Assembly: GCA_963921195.1 (NCBI GenBank)
Contig: OY992536.1
Coordinates: forward strand, 175,778,995 to 175,842,994
Reading direction: 5' to 3'
Length of the DNA stretch: 64,000 bases
Source: Pegoplata infirma
Lineage: Eukaryota > Arthropoda > Insecta > Diptera > Anthomyiidae
Part shown: positions 12,801-28,085 of the stretch, in pieces
How positions within the stretch are numbered: the first letter of the stretch is position 1
Layout: every line of letters starts with the position of its first letter
Made by a program: the position numbers and the translations under genes
Notes under the pieces: model-generated
What the model was told of the DNA's origin: nothing
Database searches by the model: none
What the model saw: only the letters and a program-made list of their open reading frames with translations

Positions 12801-14625
12801 GCCAAGATATCACTTTAATTTGAGCCAACAACTAGCGTTGCAAATCTTAAATTAACCGAGATATTAAGGGTCTAAGTTGGACTTGTTTGTTTTGTTGAAA
12901 GTTGATTCGGAACTACGAACATTGGAATATTTTAAAAATATAGGTGCAGTTAATTTTTATTCCCTAAAATTTTTTCTGCATAACCGGCCTTCTGTCGGGC
13001 TTAGGGGTTTGAAATACCATGCGTTAAACCCACCCTCTCAGCCTTAAAAAGATTATTGTGTGGGTTTTTAATTTGAAAATTATTATTATGTTCTGCGTAG
13101 CCGGCTTTTGGCCGGACTAAGGGATTACAAACTCTATAAATTAATTTAGCGGCTTCGCTAAATATTTTTTTTTTGTGGGTATTTAATTTAAAGATTATTA
13201 TTGTGTTCTGCGTAGCCGGCCTTTGGCCGGAATTAGTGATTACTAGGGATGAGATTTTCATGCACTAAAAAATCGAAAATATGCGCTTAAAATATGCGCT
13301 AAAAAATTCAAAATATGCACTAAAAAACCTCAAAATATGCACTAAAAAATAATATGTGCACAATAAAAATCTTGTTTTCATAAGAAAATCTTCTTAAAAA
13401 GCAAAAAATAACGCCGGGTTTATATAGTAACATTTAAAACTTTATATGAGTAAGATTTTTTAAAAAATTAAGAAAATCTTTAAAAAAATAAAAAAAAAAA
13501 AATCTTATTTTCAAAATAAATTTTTAAAATTTTAAATAGTTTTTGGAACAAATTAATTTTAATATGTGTTTTTGCTAAAATATGCAAAAATATGCACTTA
13601 AAAGTTCGAAATATGCACAAAATATGCTTTTAAAATAAAAATATGCAAAAATATGCATTTTCACCAAAATATGCAAAAATATGCAAAAACAAATCGATGC
13701 CATTTTAACGCAAATTTCTTGATTCGGAAAGATAATTGGTCAATATCGGTTTTAGACTATCGACAAAAAACATGCATTTGCATGGAAATCTCATCCCTAG
13801 TGATTACAAACTCTATAAATTAATTTAGCGGCTTCGCTAAATATTTTTTTTTTGTGTAGCAGGATTTACGCGTTTAATTTTTCAAGTGTTAAAATGTTCA
13901 AAGTTTTATGTGTTCAGACTCCTTAAATTTTATTTATTTTTTTTCTAAAGGGGGTGTCATATTTTTTTAATTTTAGTGTGTCCCGTAAACTGCTGTTTAG
14001 ACAAAATTTTTTCTGTGTAGCCCTGAATATCTCATATACTTTCATGAAACTAGAAAATATTTAATTAAAATTCTGTTTTTGTGTGTGTAACGCATACTTT
14101 AATAACCCAATCAAATTTGATTATAATCACACCATTTTTTGGACTTAGGTCCCATACGAAAATTTCGCCCGATATTCACTTAAATCGGTTTATTGGCAAC
14201 AAATAGAAGCATATTTCACTCAAATTTGGTTTGTGAGTGTTGTCTACTCTTATTACAGATTTGACAAAAGATAGACCCCATCGGCCCTTGTTTTGGACTT
14301 TGGACCCATTTTCTGGGAAACATTGGTGTAGTGTATTATATGGTCGGTCTTGACCGACTATAATTTTCTTACTTGTTTTTAAATGCTTTACTTTATTTAG
14401 AAAAAACCTGTGATAAAACAGAATATTGCTGATGAAACAATAAAAACAATCGCCGATTATGATTTGGAATGCCGTAAGGAGCTGCACCTTCTCCAGGTAG
14501 AGAATGAAAAAAAAAAATCTAGAAATCTAGATTCGGAATATGAATTAATCCAGGAAAAAATAGTGTTTTACAAAAAAAGAAAAGTTTTTGTTGGTATGTC
14601 TTTTTTACAAATATTAATTTATTAG
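9870..14625 (+). CDS. Harbinger Myb/SANT-like DNA-binding protein, five exons
   Basis: Exons by GT..AG and phase: 9870-9923, 9989-10098, 10156-10387, 12324-12506, 14401-14625, giving an open frame of about 267 codons. The N-terminal region (residues ~11-85) is a Myb/SANT-like (zeste-type) domain: NWFEEDKMLLKNLV, then AWMDLEESFN and RSLSQLKSQWMTTK. An acidic middle (WLPNEF..DD) and a charged, probably coiled C terminus (residues ~195-255) follow. In PIF/Harbinger elements this second protein binds the TIRs and brings the transposase to the nucleus. Introns 3 and 4 are ~1.9 kb each and hold inserted repeats. A GGTATGT near 14594 could be another donor, so the last residues are uncertain. Confidence 0.8.
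10390..10429. other. Start of intron 3 of the Myb/SANT-like gene
   Basis: The donor GTAAGA at 10388 follows the codons for ALA-GLU. The intron then runs to the TTACAG acceptor at 12318-12323 and is filled almost wholly by two foldback elements. Confidence 0.6.
10430..10830. mobile_element. Small foldback MITE in intron 3
   Basis: The arms pair closely. GGAGTGCTTTAAAAC near 10446 is inverted at 10795-10808 (GTTTTAAAGCACTCC). ATTCAGCTCTTAACTCATTACC near 10550 is inverted as GGTAATGAATTAAGAGCTGAAT near 10690. The centre is near 10630. There is no coding capacity and the target duplication is unclear. Confidence 0.75.
10868..12289. mobile_element. 1.4-kb foldback element in intron 3
   Basis: The left arm begins CTTTTCTCTCTGAT.AAATTC and carries CCCTAAGGGTAACTCACATGC near 10914. 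The right arm has GCATGTGAGTTACCCTTAGGG (12223-12243) and ends GATAAAATTC inverted with GAGAGAAAAG. Arms of about 680 bp meet near 11575, next to a 15-C run (11484-11498). The match extends through TTCCCGAAAAGTGGCC-type motifs in both arms. It is non-coding; the short ORFs in it mirror each other and are artefacts. Confidence 0.85.
12636..12724. mobile_element. 89-bp MITE with CCCGAGTAAAAA ends
   Basis: CCCGAGTAAAAATTTTTATA at the left is inverted as TTTTTACTCGGG at the right, flanked by ATA on both sides. The same termini bound the larger element at 41200-43425, so they are one family. It lies in intron 4 of the Myb/SANT-like gene. Confidence 0.75.
12970..13858. repeat. 115-bp tandem repeat with CCGGC hairpins, interrupted
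   Basis: Three units start at CTGCRTARCCGGCC, each followed by an inverted GGCCGG (starts near 12976, 13094 and 13209). Units 2 and 3 also share ATTTAGCGGCTTCGCTAAAT, itself a hairpin. Unit 3 is split by the hAT element at 13244-13799 and resumes at 13808. It lies in intron 4 of the Myb/SANT-like gene. Confidence 0.8.
13244..13799. mobile_element. Non-autonomous hAT element, 556 bp
   Basis: The TIRs are TAGGGATGAGATTTTCATGCA and, inverted, TAGGGATGAGATTTCCATGCA. A perfect 8-bp duplication GTGATTAC flanks it (13236-13243 and 13800-13807), as expected of hAT. The interior is packed with AATATGCA-type octamers in both orientations, which may be subterminal transposase-binding repeats. There is no ORF. 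Confidence 0.92.
14040..14380 (+). mobile_element. Possible Helentron/mini-me-like 3' end
   Basis: It ends with a hairpin GGTCGGTCTTGACCGAC (about 14342-14358), then TATAATTTTCTTACTTGTTTT. The other mini-me-like elements of this window end the same way: a short palindrome, then CTTACTTGTTTT. The 5' boundary is not visible, and the sequence lies directly before exon 5 of the Myb/SANT-like gene. Confidence 0.4.
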
Positions 14626-14879
14626 TAAAATAATAATTTACACTACAATATCAAAATTATTAGAAAATGAAAAAAATAATTTGTGTTACACAAAACGATA
14701 CAGTGTCTTACAATATTGAACAACTACATTTTTAAATATAATTCGAAAAAAAAAATCTTATGGGATTTCCATATTTTATTAAAAAATTTTATTTTAAATT
14801 TAAAAGTTTTTTTCGGGATTTGAAACGGATCAGTTGAAATTCGAAAAATATTCTATTTGAAATTTAAACAAATTTATTA

Positions 14880-15008
14880 AGGGCTGCTAATTCATCAAAA
14901 TATAATCAATGATTAAGCCTAATGAATGTTTGCAAACGTCAGTTTAATATGAAAATGATCTATGATTAGTATTAATCATTGATTAGTATTTGATAAGTTG
15001 CCAGCCCT
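14880..15008. mobile_element. Small TIR element, about 130 bp
   Basis: GGGCTGCTAATTCATCAAAATA at the left pairs with TATTTGATAAGTTGCCAGCCC at the right. The interior has further short palindromes (AATCATTGATTAGTATT). No clear target duplication and no coding. It lies between the two Harbinger genes. Confidence 0.5.
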
Positions 15009-15391
15009 AAAAGTTCTTTTTAAGAATTCAAATGAAATCTTTTAAATTCAAATTGATCTTTTTAAACTTCAAATGCATCCTTTAAATAAAAATTTTAACT
15101 GAATTGTTTTAATTAAATTTGTTGTTTTTTTTTACTTTATCTGAAAATGATATTAAATAAATTAATCTATAGAAATGTGTTATTTTAAAACTACACCATT
15201 TCTAACTGTATTTTTAAATGTTTGAAATGTGTTCTGAAAATTTTCAAATAAATTTCAATATTTTCCAAATATATTTTAAAATTGTCTTAACGGGTTTAGA
15301 AATTGCCCAAATTAATTTTGAAATACATTTGGGTAATTTTTAAATATACATAAGGACAGTTTTAAAATATTTTAAGACAATTTTAAAATAT

Positions 15392-16104
15392 GGGGCAATT
15401 CATCCCAAATCGCACAAATTCGGACACGACTTCCTTTGATTTTGCTCATTTGATATGTTTTAGTACGTTTTAAATGCAACTTGAACACCAATTTTCAGCC
15501 TTTTATACCAAGTTAGTTTTGACTAATCGATTTTTCAAAATGACGATTTTTAAAAAAAAATATGAAATTGAAATTTTCAATTAATTTTGACCAGTAAAAA
15601 TATCGGTATTTTAAAAAAAGTTGGGTAGCATTTTGTTGGTATTTAAATGTAGCTTTAGAAAAAAAATATGAAAAAAATTATTCAAAGTAGCTATCAGTAT
15701 TTTTTTTTTAAGTTTTAAAATTAAATTTTTTTTTTAATCGAAGGTTTCGGACTTTTTCAAACAGCCGATTTAAATTTTTAAACGTAAACAAATAAGTGAT
15801 AGTTACTTCGAATAATTTTTTCATATTTTTTTCTAAAACTATATTTAAATACCGACAAAAGGTTGTCCAACTTTTTCAAGATATCGATATTTTTAACTGG
15901 TCAAAATTAATTGAAAATTTCAATTTCTTAAAATTTTTGAAAAAATGCTCATTTTGAAAAATCGACTACTCAAAACTTACTTGGTATAAAAGGCTGAAAA
16001 TTTGTGTTTTTAAGTTGCATTAAATACCTACTAAAACATATCAAATATGAGCTAAATCGAAGGGGGTCGTTTCCGAATTTGTTCGATTTAGCATGGGATG
16101 TCCC
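15392..16104. mobile_element. 0.7-kb foldback element between the Harbinger genes
   Basis: The left end is GGGGCAATTCATCCCAAATCG and the right end, inverted, GGGACATCCCATGCTAAATCG. Pairing continues along ~350-bp arms, for example CAGCCTTTTATACCAAGT near 15497 against ACTTGGTATAAAAGGCTG near 15977, meeting near 15745. ATAT flanks both sides. Non-coding. Confidence 0.8.
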
Positions 16105-16293
16105 ATATACATATTGGACCATTTGAAAATTTATTTTGACAATTTTTAAATACATTTGAAACATCTTTAAATACAACAGAAAATAGTGTAATTTTCTCTG
16201 GGTAAATTTTTTGAAGGTGTAGCTTAAAATAAATTTGTGTGTAAAAAAACTTAATATTTTTTTAATGAATAGTGTAAATACAAAAGAATTTTT

Positions 16294-20459
<4,166 letters not shown>

Positions 20460-20796
20460 GAATATTTATTTATTTTTTAATAATTTTCGGAACAATGTAT
20501 AATTTAACACAATTTTCTCACAATGAAAAAAATAAATAAAATAACAAATTTAGAATTGTCACTTTATTAGAGGTTTAAAGTAGGGTAAAACCTACAATAA
20601 ATTCTTCTGATTTACAAATGGTTTATAAGTGGTTATTAACGCTATTTATCGTTTATGAATACTTTTTTCCCCATTTTTTCTTATTAACGGTTTATAAATC
20701 TGTTTTAAATTTTTATGAATAAAACAGTAAATGTGTAATTTTAAAAATTTTGTGTTTATTTCTTTACGGAAATATTTATTTTGACAAAAAATACTA

Positions 20797-23700
20797 CACC
20801 CAAAAAATTACATAGTAGCATAGTTAACAAAATCCATAGTTAATTCAAATAATTTTTAAATCAACTATTTATAATCAATAACAACTATGGACAAAGTTGA
20901 TAACAACGATTTTTTTACATTTGAAAAGTGAAAATAATAAAAAAATACAAGTGACAGAAGTAAAAATAAACAAATTAAAAATAAATACATATTTTTTATT
21001 TTAAAAATTTAATCAAGAATTTTAATCAAACGTGCAAAATATATTTTTTTGGAAAATAAACCTCCCTCCTTCAATAAACAAGGTGGCACGAAAGGTGAAA
21101 AAGGGAGAAACTATCAGACGAGCAAGGAAAATGGATTTGGTAAGAAATATTTTCATAAAAAATTAATCTTACTGTACACCGAGCGTTTCTAAGGAAAAAT
21201 ATCTCAGAAAAATTGTCTCAGGCTTTTTTTCTATAGAACAAATCTCTCAGAATCTTACATTTTTTTACAGAAAAAATGTCTTGGAATATAAGATTTTTTC
21301 TATAGAAAACATATATCAGAATCTAATATGGTTTCTATAAAAAATATCTCAGCATCTGAGAATTTTTCTATAAAAAAAATGTCTCAGAACCTAAAACTTT
21401 TTCTACAGAAAAAATGTTTCAAAATCTGAGACTTTTTCCATAGAAAAAATGTCTCAGAATCTGAAACTTTTTCTATAGAAAATATGTCTCAGAATCTGAG
21501 ACTTTTTCTATATTTTATAGCAAAAATGTCTCAGAATCTGAGATTTTTTCTATAGTAAAAATGTCTCAAAATCTGAGACATTTTCTACAGAAAAAAATGT
21601 CTCAAAATCTGAAAATTTTTCTATAGAAAAAATGTCTCAGAATTTGAGACTTTTTCTATACAAAAAATGTCTCAGAATCTGAAACTTTTTCTATAAAAAA
21701 AAAATGTCTCAGAATCTGAGACTTTTTCTATAGAAAAAATGTTTCAGAATCTGAGATTTTTCTATAGCAAAAATGCCTCTGAATCTGAGATTTTTTTCTA
21801 AAGAAAAATGTCTCAAAATCTGAGACATTTTCTATAGAAAAAATGTCTTAAAATCAAAGACATTTTCTATAGAAAAAATGTCTCAAAATCTGAGAATTTT
21901 TCTATAAAAAAAAATCTGAGACATTTTCTATAGAAAAAATGTCTCAAAATCTGGGAATTTTTCTATAGAAAAAATGTCTCAGAATTTGAGACTTTTTCTA
22001 TAGAAAATATATCTCAGAATCCGTGACTTTTTCTATAGAAAAAATGTCTCAGAATCTGAGACTATTTCTTTAGAAAAAATGTCTCAGAATCTGAGACTTT
22101 TTCTATAGAAAAATATCTCAAAATCTGAGAATTTTTTTATAGAAAAAATGTCTCAGAATCTGAGAATTTTTCTATAGAAAAAATGTCTCAGAATCTGAGA
22201 ATTTTTCTATAGAAAAAATGTCTCAGAATCTGAGAATTTTTCTATAGAAAAAATGTCTCAGAATCTGAGAACTTTTCTATAGAAAAAATGTCTCAGAACT
22301 TGAGAATTTTTCTATATAAATTTGTGTCAGACTTTTTTCTATGAACAAATCTCTCAGAATCTTATATTTTTTTACAGAAAAAATGTCTTGGAATATAAGG
22401 TTTTTTCTATAGAAAACATTCTCAGATGCTGAGACATTTTTTCTATAGAAATAGTCTCAGAACTTGAGAATTTTTCTATATAAAATTGTCTCAGACTTTT
22501 TTTCTATAGAACAAATCTCTCAGAATCTTATATTTTTTACAGAAAAGATGTTTTGGAATATAAGATTTTTTCTAAAGAAAACATATATCATATGTCTCAG
22601 GAGCTGAGAATTTTTCTTATGTCTCAGCATCTGAGAATTTTTCTATAGAAAAAATGTCTCAGAACCTAAGACTTTTTCTACAGAAAAAATGTTTCAAAAT
22701 TTGAAACTTTTTCTATAGAAAAAATGTCTCAGAATCTGAAACTTTTTCTATAGAAAAAATGTCTCAGAATCTGAGACTTTTTCTATAGAAAAAAATTTTA
22801 CAGAATCTAAGACTTTTTCTATAGCAAAAATGTCTCAGAATCTGAGATTTTTTCTATAGAAAAAATGTCTCAAAATCTGAGAATTTTTCTATAGAAAAAA
22901 TGTCTCGAAGTCTGAGACATTTTCTATAGAAAAAATATCTCAGGATCTAAGACTATTTCTATAGAAAAAATGTCTCAGGATCTGAGACTTTTTCTATAGA
23001 AAAAATGTCTCAGAATCTGAGACTTTTTCTATAAAAAAAATGTCTCAGAATCTGAGACTTTTTCTATAGAAAAAATGTCTCAAATTCTGAGGCATTTTTT
23101 CCCATAGAATCTGAGAATTTTTCTATAGAAAAAATGTCTCAGAATCTGAGAATTTTTCTATAGAAAAAATGTCTCAGAATCTGAGAATTTTTCTATAGAA
23201 AAAATGTCTCAGAATCTGAAAATGTCTCAAAATCTAAGAATTTTTCTGTTTAAAAATGTTTCTGAATCGGAGAATTTTTCTAAAAAATGTCTCAGAATCT
23301 GAAAATGTCTCAAAATCTAAGAATTTTTCTATTTAAAAATGTTTCTGAATCGGAGAATTTTTCTATAGAAAAAATATCTCAAAACTTAAGAATATATTTT
23401 TCTATAGAAAAAATGTCTTAATATCTCAGAATTTTTCTAGTGAAAAAATGCCTCAGTCTGATAATTTTTCTATTGAAAAAATTGGGTCGAATCTGAGATT
23501 TGTGCTATAGAAGTAATATTTCAGAATCTGAAAATTTTTCTATAGAAAAAATGTCTCAGAATCTGAGAATTTTTCTATAAAAAAAATGTCTCAGAATCTT
23601 AGAATTTTTCTATAAAAAAATGTATCAGAATCTGAGAATTTTTCTATAAAAAAAATGGGTCAGTCTGATATTTTTTTTTGGGATTTTTTTAGTCAAAATC

Positions 23701-24401
23701 TAATTTTTTTATAGACAAAATGTATCAAAATCTAAAATTTTTTCTGTAGAAAAAAAGTCTAAGAATATGAAATTTTTCTGTAGAAAAAATGTCTCAGTAC
23801 TCAAGATTTTTTTCTTAAAAAAAGGCCTCAATTTCTGAGATTTTTCTATGGAAATTTTTTTTCAAAATTTCAAAAATTGAGACATTATATCTACAAAAAT
23901 GTCAGAATTTTTGACGTGTTTTCTATACAAAAAAATAAAAATGATTACAAAATAATACGTTTTTTTTCATATTTGCAGGCTGACTTTGGGTCCTTCAATA
24001 TTGGTGTATGCCGTTTATATGCAATTTTAATAAAATAATGTTTATAAATAAAAAACTGAAAATTTGTTTTTTTTTTGTATACAAATTATAGGGTATAATT
24101 AACTATTTCTTAAATTACATAGTAAATATTAACTATGATTGAATTTTTTTAAAAATAACAATTATATAGTAATTAATTACTATTTTTTATTTTTATTTGC
24201 ATTTGACTATGGACCTAGTGTTGCTTACCTATATTTATCAAACACATCGTTGTCAGCAACTTTTTCCATAGTTGATTTGAAGATTTGAAAGATACATAGT
24301 TACCAATCACTATGTCACATCAACTATGGCAAAGTTGGGGTTATTTCACCTATGACATAGTTGAAAAAATAGTAATCATCAACTATGTAATTTTTTGGGT
24401 G
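20797..24401. mobile_element. TA-flanked TIR element carrying minisatellite array C
   Basis: The TIRs are CACCCAAAAAATTACATAGT and, inverted, CACCCAAAAAATTACATAGT; TA flanks it (20795-20796, 24402-24403). The empty site in copy 1 reads AATACTATATAATG. Subterminal regions repeat CATAGTT and AACTATG motifs. The interior is mostly a 35-bp minisatellite, bracketed on + by GATTTG/GTAAGAAA at about 21138 and TTTGCAG/GCTGAC at about 23977. The 3' segment has AATAAAATAA and ATAAATAAAA, which could be poly(A) signals. No transposase, so I infer it is non-autonomous. TA duplication would suit a Tc1/mariner-type mobiliser, but that is not shown. Confidence 0.88.
21190..23930. repeat. 35-bp minisatellite, array C
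   Basis: The longest array, roughly 75-80 units of GAATTTTTCTATAGAAAA and AATGTCTCAGAATCTGA. Relative to arrays A and B the unit is reverse-complemented except for the central A/T step, and it equals the reverse complement of array E. Blocks near 22305-22520 and 23215-23340 are larger internal duplications. Confidence 0.93.
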
Positions 24402-24522
24402 TATATATTGTGCGTAATATTCAAATATTTGTGTGTAAACTGAAATTTTAAACACATTGTTCTCAATTTTAGGCGTTGTGTGTTATTTTACATAAAAATT
24501 TACCCACTTTATAGAAGTAATT

Positions 24523-26228
24523 TTACAATTTTTTGTCTAACGACCGAATGCAAATGGCGCCAATAATAGCACGTGTTCAGTAGCCCGTTTCTGTAATTGA
24601 AGTGAGAAGTTTTCGCATCGAAAAATATGAAACAAAAAATTCCACCGTTTCTCGACTCTGGAATAAAAACTGTTTCTGTATGTCTATGCGAAAAAGCCAG
24701 CATTTGTATTGTACTATTCCAAAAAAGTAATCACAGTGAGAAAATAGCAACAAAACAGAAAACAAACACGGAGCAATTCAAATTATTGTTTATGGATCAT
24801 TTAAAATCAAGGCCCTATGCTCCAACGGGAGAGAAGGATGACAGAAGAAGAAAAATCAATAAAATAAATATAAAAAAAAAAAACAAGTAGAAAAGTCAAA
24901 TTCGACTTGGCCGAATCTATGAATACCCTCCACAATGCCCTTTTTAAGTGATAGTAAATGAAAAAAATAACATTTTTGGTTAGAAATATTTTATTTTGTG
25001 TAAAAAAACATTTTTTTTTTTAAATTTTGAAAAAAAAAATAATTTACTAATTTTTTTTTTTGAGTGTACAATTTTTTTTTGAGTGTAAAATTTTTTTGTG
25101 TAAAAATATTTTTGTGTGACAAAAATACCTTGTAAAATATTTTTTTGACTTACAAATGTTTTTAAAACATATTTGAAAACCCGTTTTCAACACGGGAATT
25201 TAAGGTGAAACTAATCTGAAATTTACGGTTTTGCTAATAACTTTTGAACCACTCGACCGATTTGGCTGAAATTTAAAACGAACTGGACCAGAGGAACGGC
25301 AAATATATATGCCACACTTCAGCACCCTCAGAATTGCCGTTCGAAAGTTACTGTATGTTTTATCTCGTAAATTCCAGAAAAACCCTTGCCGAAATTCACT
25401 CATTTGCTTATAACTTTTGAACCACTGGACCGATTTCGTTGGATTGCAATACCAACCTGACCAGGTAAATGTCCAACATATTTGCCAAACTTCAGGAGCC
25501 TCCGTAAAGTCTTTCAAAAGTTAGCGTGTTTTCAACAGACAGACAGACGGACAGACGGACGGACGGACATCGGTAGATCGTCTTAAAATCGATCGAGGAT
25601 CAGGAATATATATACTTTATGGGGTCCTAGACCAATATTTCGAGGTGTTACAAACGGAATGACAAACTTATATATACCCTCTATCACTAGAGTGGAGGGT
25701 ATAAAAATTACATATTGTTGATGATAATGTATAGCGTTGTATTAATAACAGCATTTTTGCATTTAGAGATTCTTTGATTTTTCAAAAATTTGTGAAAAAA
25801 TATAATAAATTTGATATTTATACAAACACAAAACAAGTAATTTATATTTTTCTTACTATTTTGCTACATTTTTTTTTAATTTATTATTATTTTTTTAATG
25901 TTTTTATTTATTTTCGTCGAAGTCTCGCACCATTTTAAAATGTGAGTTTTTTTGACACTTAAAATAGAAAAGTTTTCGACCAATTACTTTACAGAAACGG
26001 GTTTTTTCGCATCATTCCAATAAGTTCAAAAGTTTTCGCACAACAAAGTTACAGAAACAGTAAAATGTGAAAAGTCAGTTCTTGTGCCGATTTTCAATGT
26101 TTTTGTTTCATTTCACATGTTTTATGCGAGAAATCTTTCGATTCGAGAGTTACAGAAATCAGCTACAGATGTGTGTTCGCAAATATTTTCAGAAAAAAAA
26201 ATGCGCGGTTGGAAGACAAATTGTAAGA
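24523..26228. mobile_element. TIR element split by a mini-me-like insertion
   Basis: The left end TTACAATTTTTTGTCTAACGACC pairs loosely with the right end (inverted TTACAATTTGTCTTCCAACCGC). Both subterminal regions carry TTTCTGTAA and TTTTCGCA motifs and an inverted ATGAAACAAAAA block (24629 and about 26100). A mini-me-like element at 24881-25704 splits it. There is no coding. The boundaries are approximate. Confidence 0.5.
24881..25704 (-). mobile_element. Mini-me/DINE-1-like element, minus orientation
   Basis: Read on the minus strand: start TATACCCTCCACTCTAGTG with a palindromic partner GAGGGTATATATAAG; GACCCCATAAAGTATATATA; a core GATC..GATCGATTTTAAGACGATCT; ATGTCCGTCCGTCCGTC; then a body, and the 3' end GGAGGGTATTCATAGATTCGGCC..CGAATTTGACTTTTCTACTTGTTT. 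The (TA)n - core - (GTCY)n order is that described for dipteran mini-me elements, and the 3' hairpin followed by CTTGTTT suits a Helentron-like non-autonomous element. No TIR and no coding. The body holds two ~180-bp repeats of TTTTGAACCACT.GACCGATTT. Confidence 0.7.
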
Positions 26229-26442
26229 TTTGTCTGTCATCTGATGGGCCCTTAACAATTATCAATTTTTAAATGTTTAAAAATGCTTTAAAAAGTATAG
26301 AGTCGATTTACAGGAGTTTTAAAAGAGTTTTAAGAAACCTAGGAGTGCTTAACCTATGTGCACCACATACAAATATATATTTGTAGTATTTGCATGTATG
26401 GCAGACCAATGAACTTGTAAAATACAAACAAATATATAATAC
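26229..26442. other. Spacer, nothing recognised
   Basis: Roughly 210 bp of AT-rich sequence between two TIR elements; no ORF, repeat or RNA signal seen. Confidence 0.5.
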
Positions 26443-27883
26443 ACTAGCAGGCCCGCCCGGAACTTCGCCCCCGGTAATATAAAATACCTGATTAAAGAAA
26501 GATCAGGATTAGAGTCTCCATTCCTAAAATTCTCCCCTACAGAATTTTTATTTAATTTAATTTTTATCGTTGAAGTCTTTCATAAAAACTATTTAAAATA
26601 TATATATATAAAAATGGATGTGTGTATGTATGTATGTATGTATGTATGTATGTATGTATGTATGTTCCGTATGGACTCGGAAACGGCTGGACCGATCTTG
26701 ATGAAATTTTCAGGGAATATTCAGAATAGCCTGGTGAGTAACACTGTCAAGGCGGATTTTTGATTTTTCGTCTGTGGGCGGAGGGGCGTGGCAAAATCCA
26801 ATTTTTGCATTCCACCACTAATGACATCTATATATAAAAAACGGTTGGATCGATTTTGATGAAATTTAAATCAAAGATAGTACTAATCGAGTACTCACTA
26901 TGTGCCAAATTTGAGCGCTATCGGACAAAGGAGCGTAAAATGGCATGCCACTTTGTATTGAATTGAAAGTTATTTCTGCATACTCCGCAATAATGCAAAA
27001 GCGGCTAATACGATTTTAATTAAATTTTTAGCACTGATAGTACCAACGGAGTGCGGAACTATAGGACATGTTACACTACGATTGGAAAAAGGGCCTAAAA
27101 TGCCACGTCTCTTTTTACTATATTACATTTTTCGCAATTACGCAAAAGTGGTTGAACCGATTTTCTTGGCGTTTTTAATCAAGATAGTGCTAATCAATTG
27201 CATGTGAAGGCCATATAAGTTTATAATTGTAAAAAGGCGCGAAAACACAATGAATTTCATTTATAGGGGACATCCCATGAGCGTTGGTCAAGCAAATAAA
27301 AAAAATATATATTCCGGCTACTTCCGCAATCAAGCAAAAACGACTAAGCCGATCCTTACTAAATTTCCTGCACATATAGTGCTAAAAGAGGGTGGAACTA
27401 CAGGACACATAAGAACACGATTCGACAAAGCGGCGTAAGTTTCCCGCCATTTTATGCTATACTCAACGTTATTTTACGCGATTCGGCAAAGGCGTAAAAA
27501 ATGCCACTCCCTTTTTTTATTTAATAAAAGTTTATTTCTTTCTCTTCCGCAATCACACAAAAACGGCTAAACCAATTTCATTTAAATTTGCAGCATAGAT
27601 AGTACTTACCGAGGACGCAACATGAAACTTTAGCTATATTAAAAGCCACAATTCGATAAGAATGCCTAACACGAAACGTCCTTTGTACTATAATTAACGT
27701 TACGTGTGTCTGTTTCTCTAAAGATTTCTCTACAGATAGTGCTAACCGAAGGTAAAACTAAAGGCTACTTCTGGACCCGGTCCCATGCTTTAGTTTTTCC
27801 TTACACTATATTAATATCCAGATGCAATTAAATACAGAATCGATGTTTTCTCAGGGCCAGCAACGCGGACCGGGTCAGCTAGT
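26443..27883. mobile_element. TIR-like element with CTAGC ends and internal repeats
   Basis: The left end is ACTAGCAGGCCCGCCCGGAAC; the right end, inverted, is ACTAGCTGACCCGGTCCGCG. Near the left is (TA)n, then ATGGATGTG and a (GTAT)n run (26625-26662), followed by TCGGAAACGGCTGGACCGAT. Inside, a degenerate ~150-200-bp unit with CGCAAT.A.GCAAAA..G..TAA..CGAT recurs at about 26985, 27128, 27315 and 27544. I recognise this as a dispersed repeat of a type common in arthropod genomes, but cannot assign a superfamily. Non-coding. Confidence 0.6.
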
Positions 27884-27984
27884 AAACAATAAAATTAAAA
27901 CAGCCCCGTTTAGCTTGGAAACATGTTCGTTTCGGTAAATAATGTTCTTGAAAATTTTCGAGCCCTTATATCGTAATTATTGAA

Positions 27985-28085
27985 ACCATTTCATTCCCCG
28001 TTTCATTCCATTTCGTTCCTCTATTCCATTTCGTTTCCTTTTCTATTCATTTGGTCCCCTTTTTCCAATTTATTTCGTTCCATGT
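27985..28085. repeat. Degenerate CATTTCGTTCC repeat
   Basis: About eight imperfect copies of a 10-12-bp pyrimidine-rich motif (CATTTCATTCC, CATTTCGTTCC, CATTTCGTTTCC). The surrounding 27884-28440 holds no gene; from about 28290 one diverged unit of the 142-bp repeat seen at 38.8-39.6 kb appears. Confidence 0.7.

Noticed and set aside
24627..24890. 87-codon frame on +
   Set aside because: Runs into the A-rich end of the mini-me-like element, and no homology is recognised.
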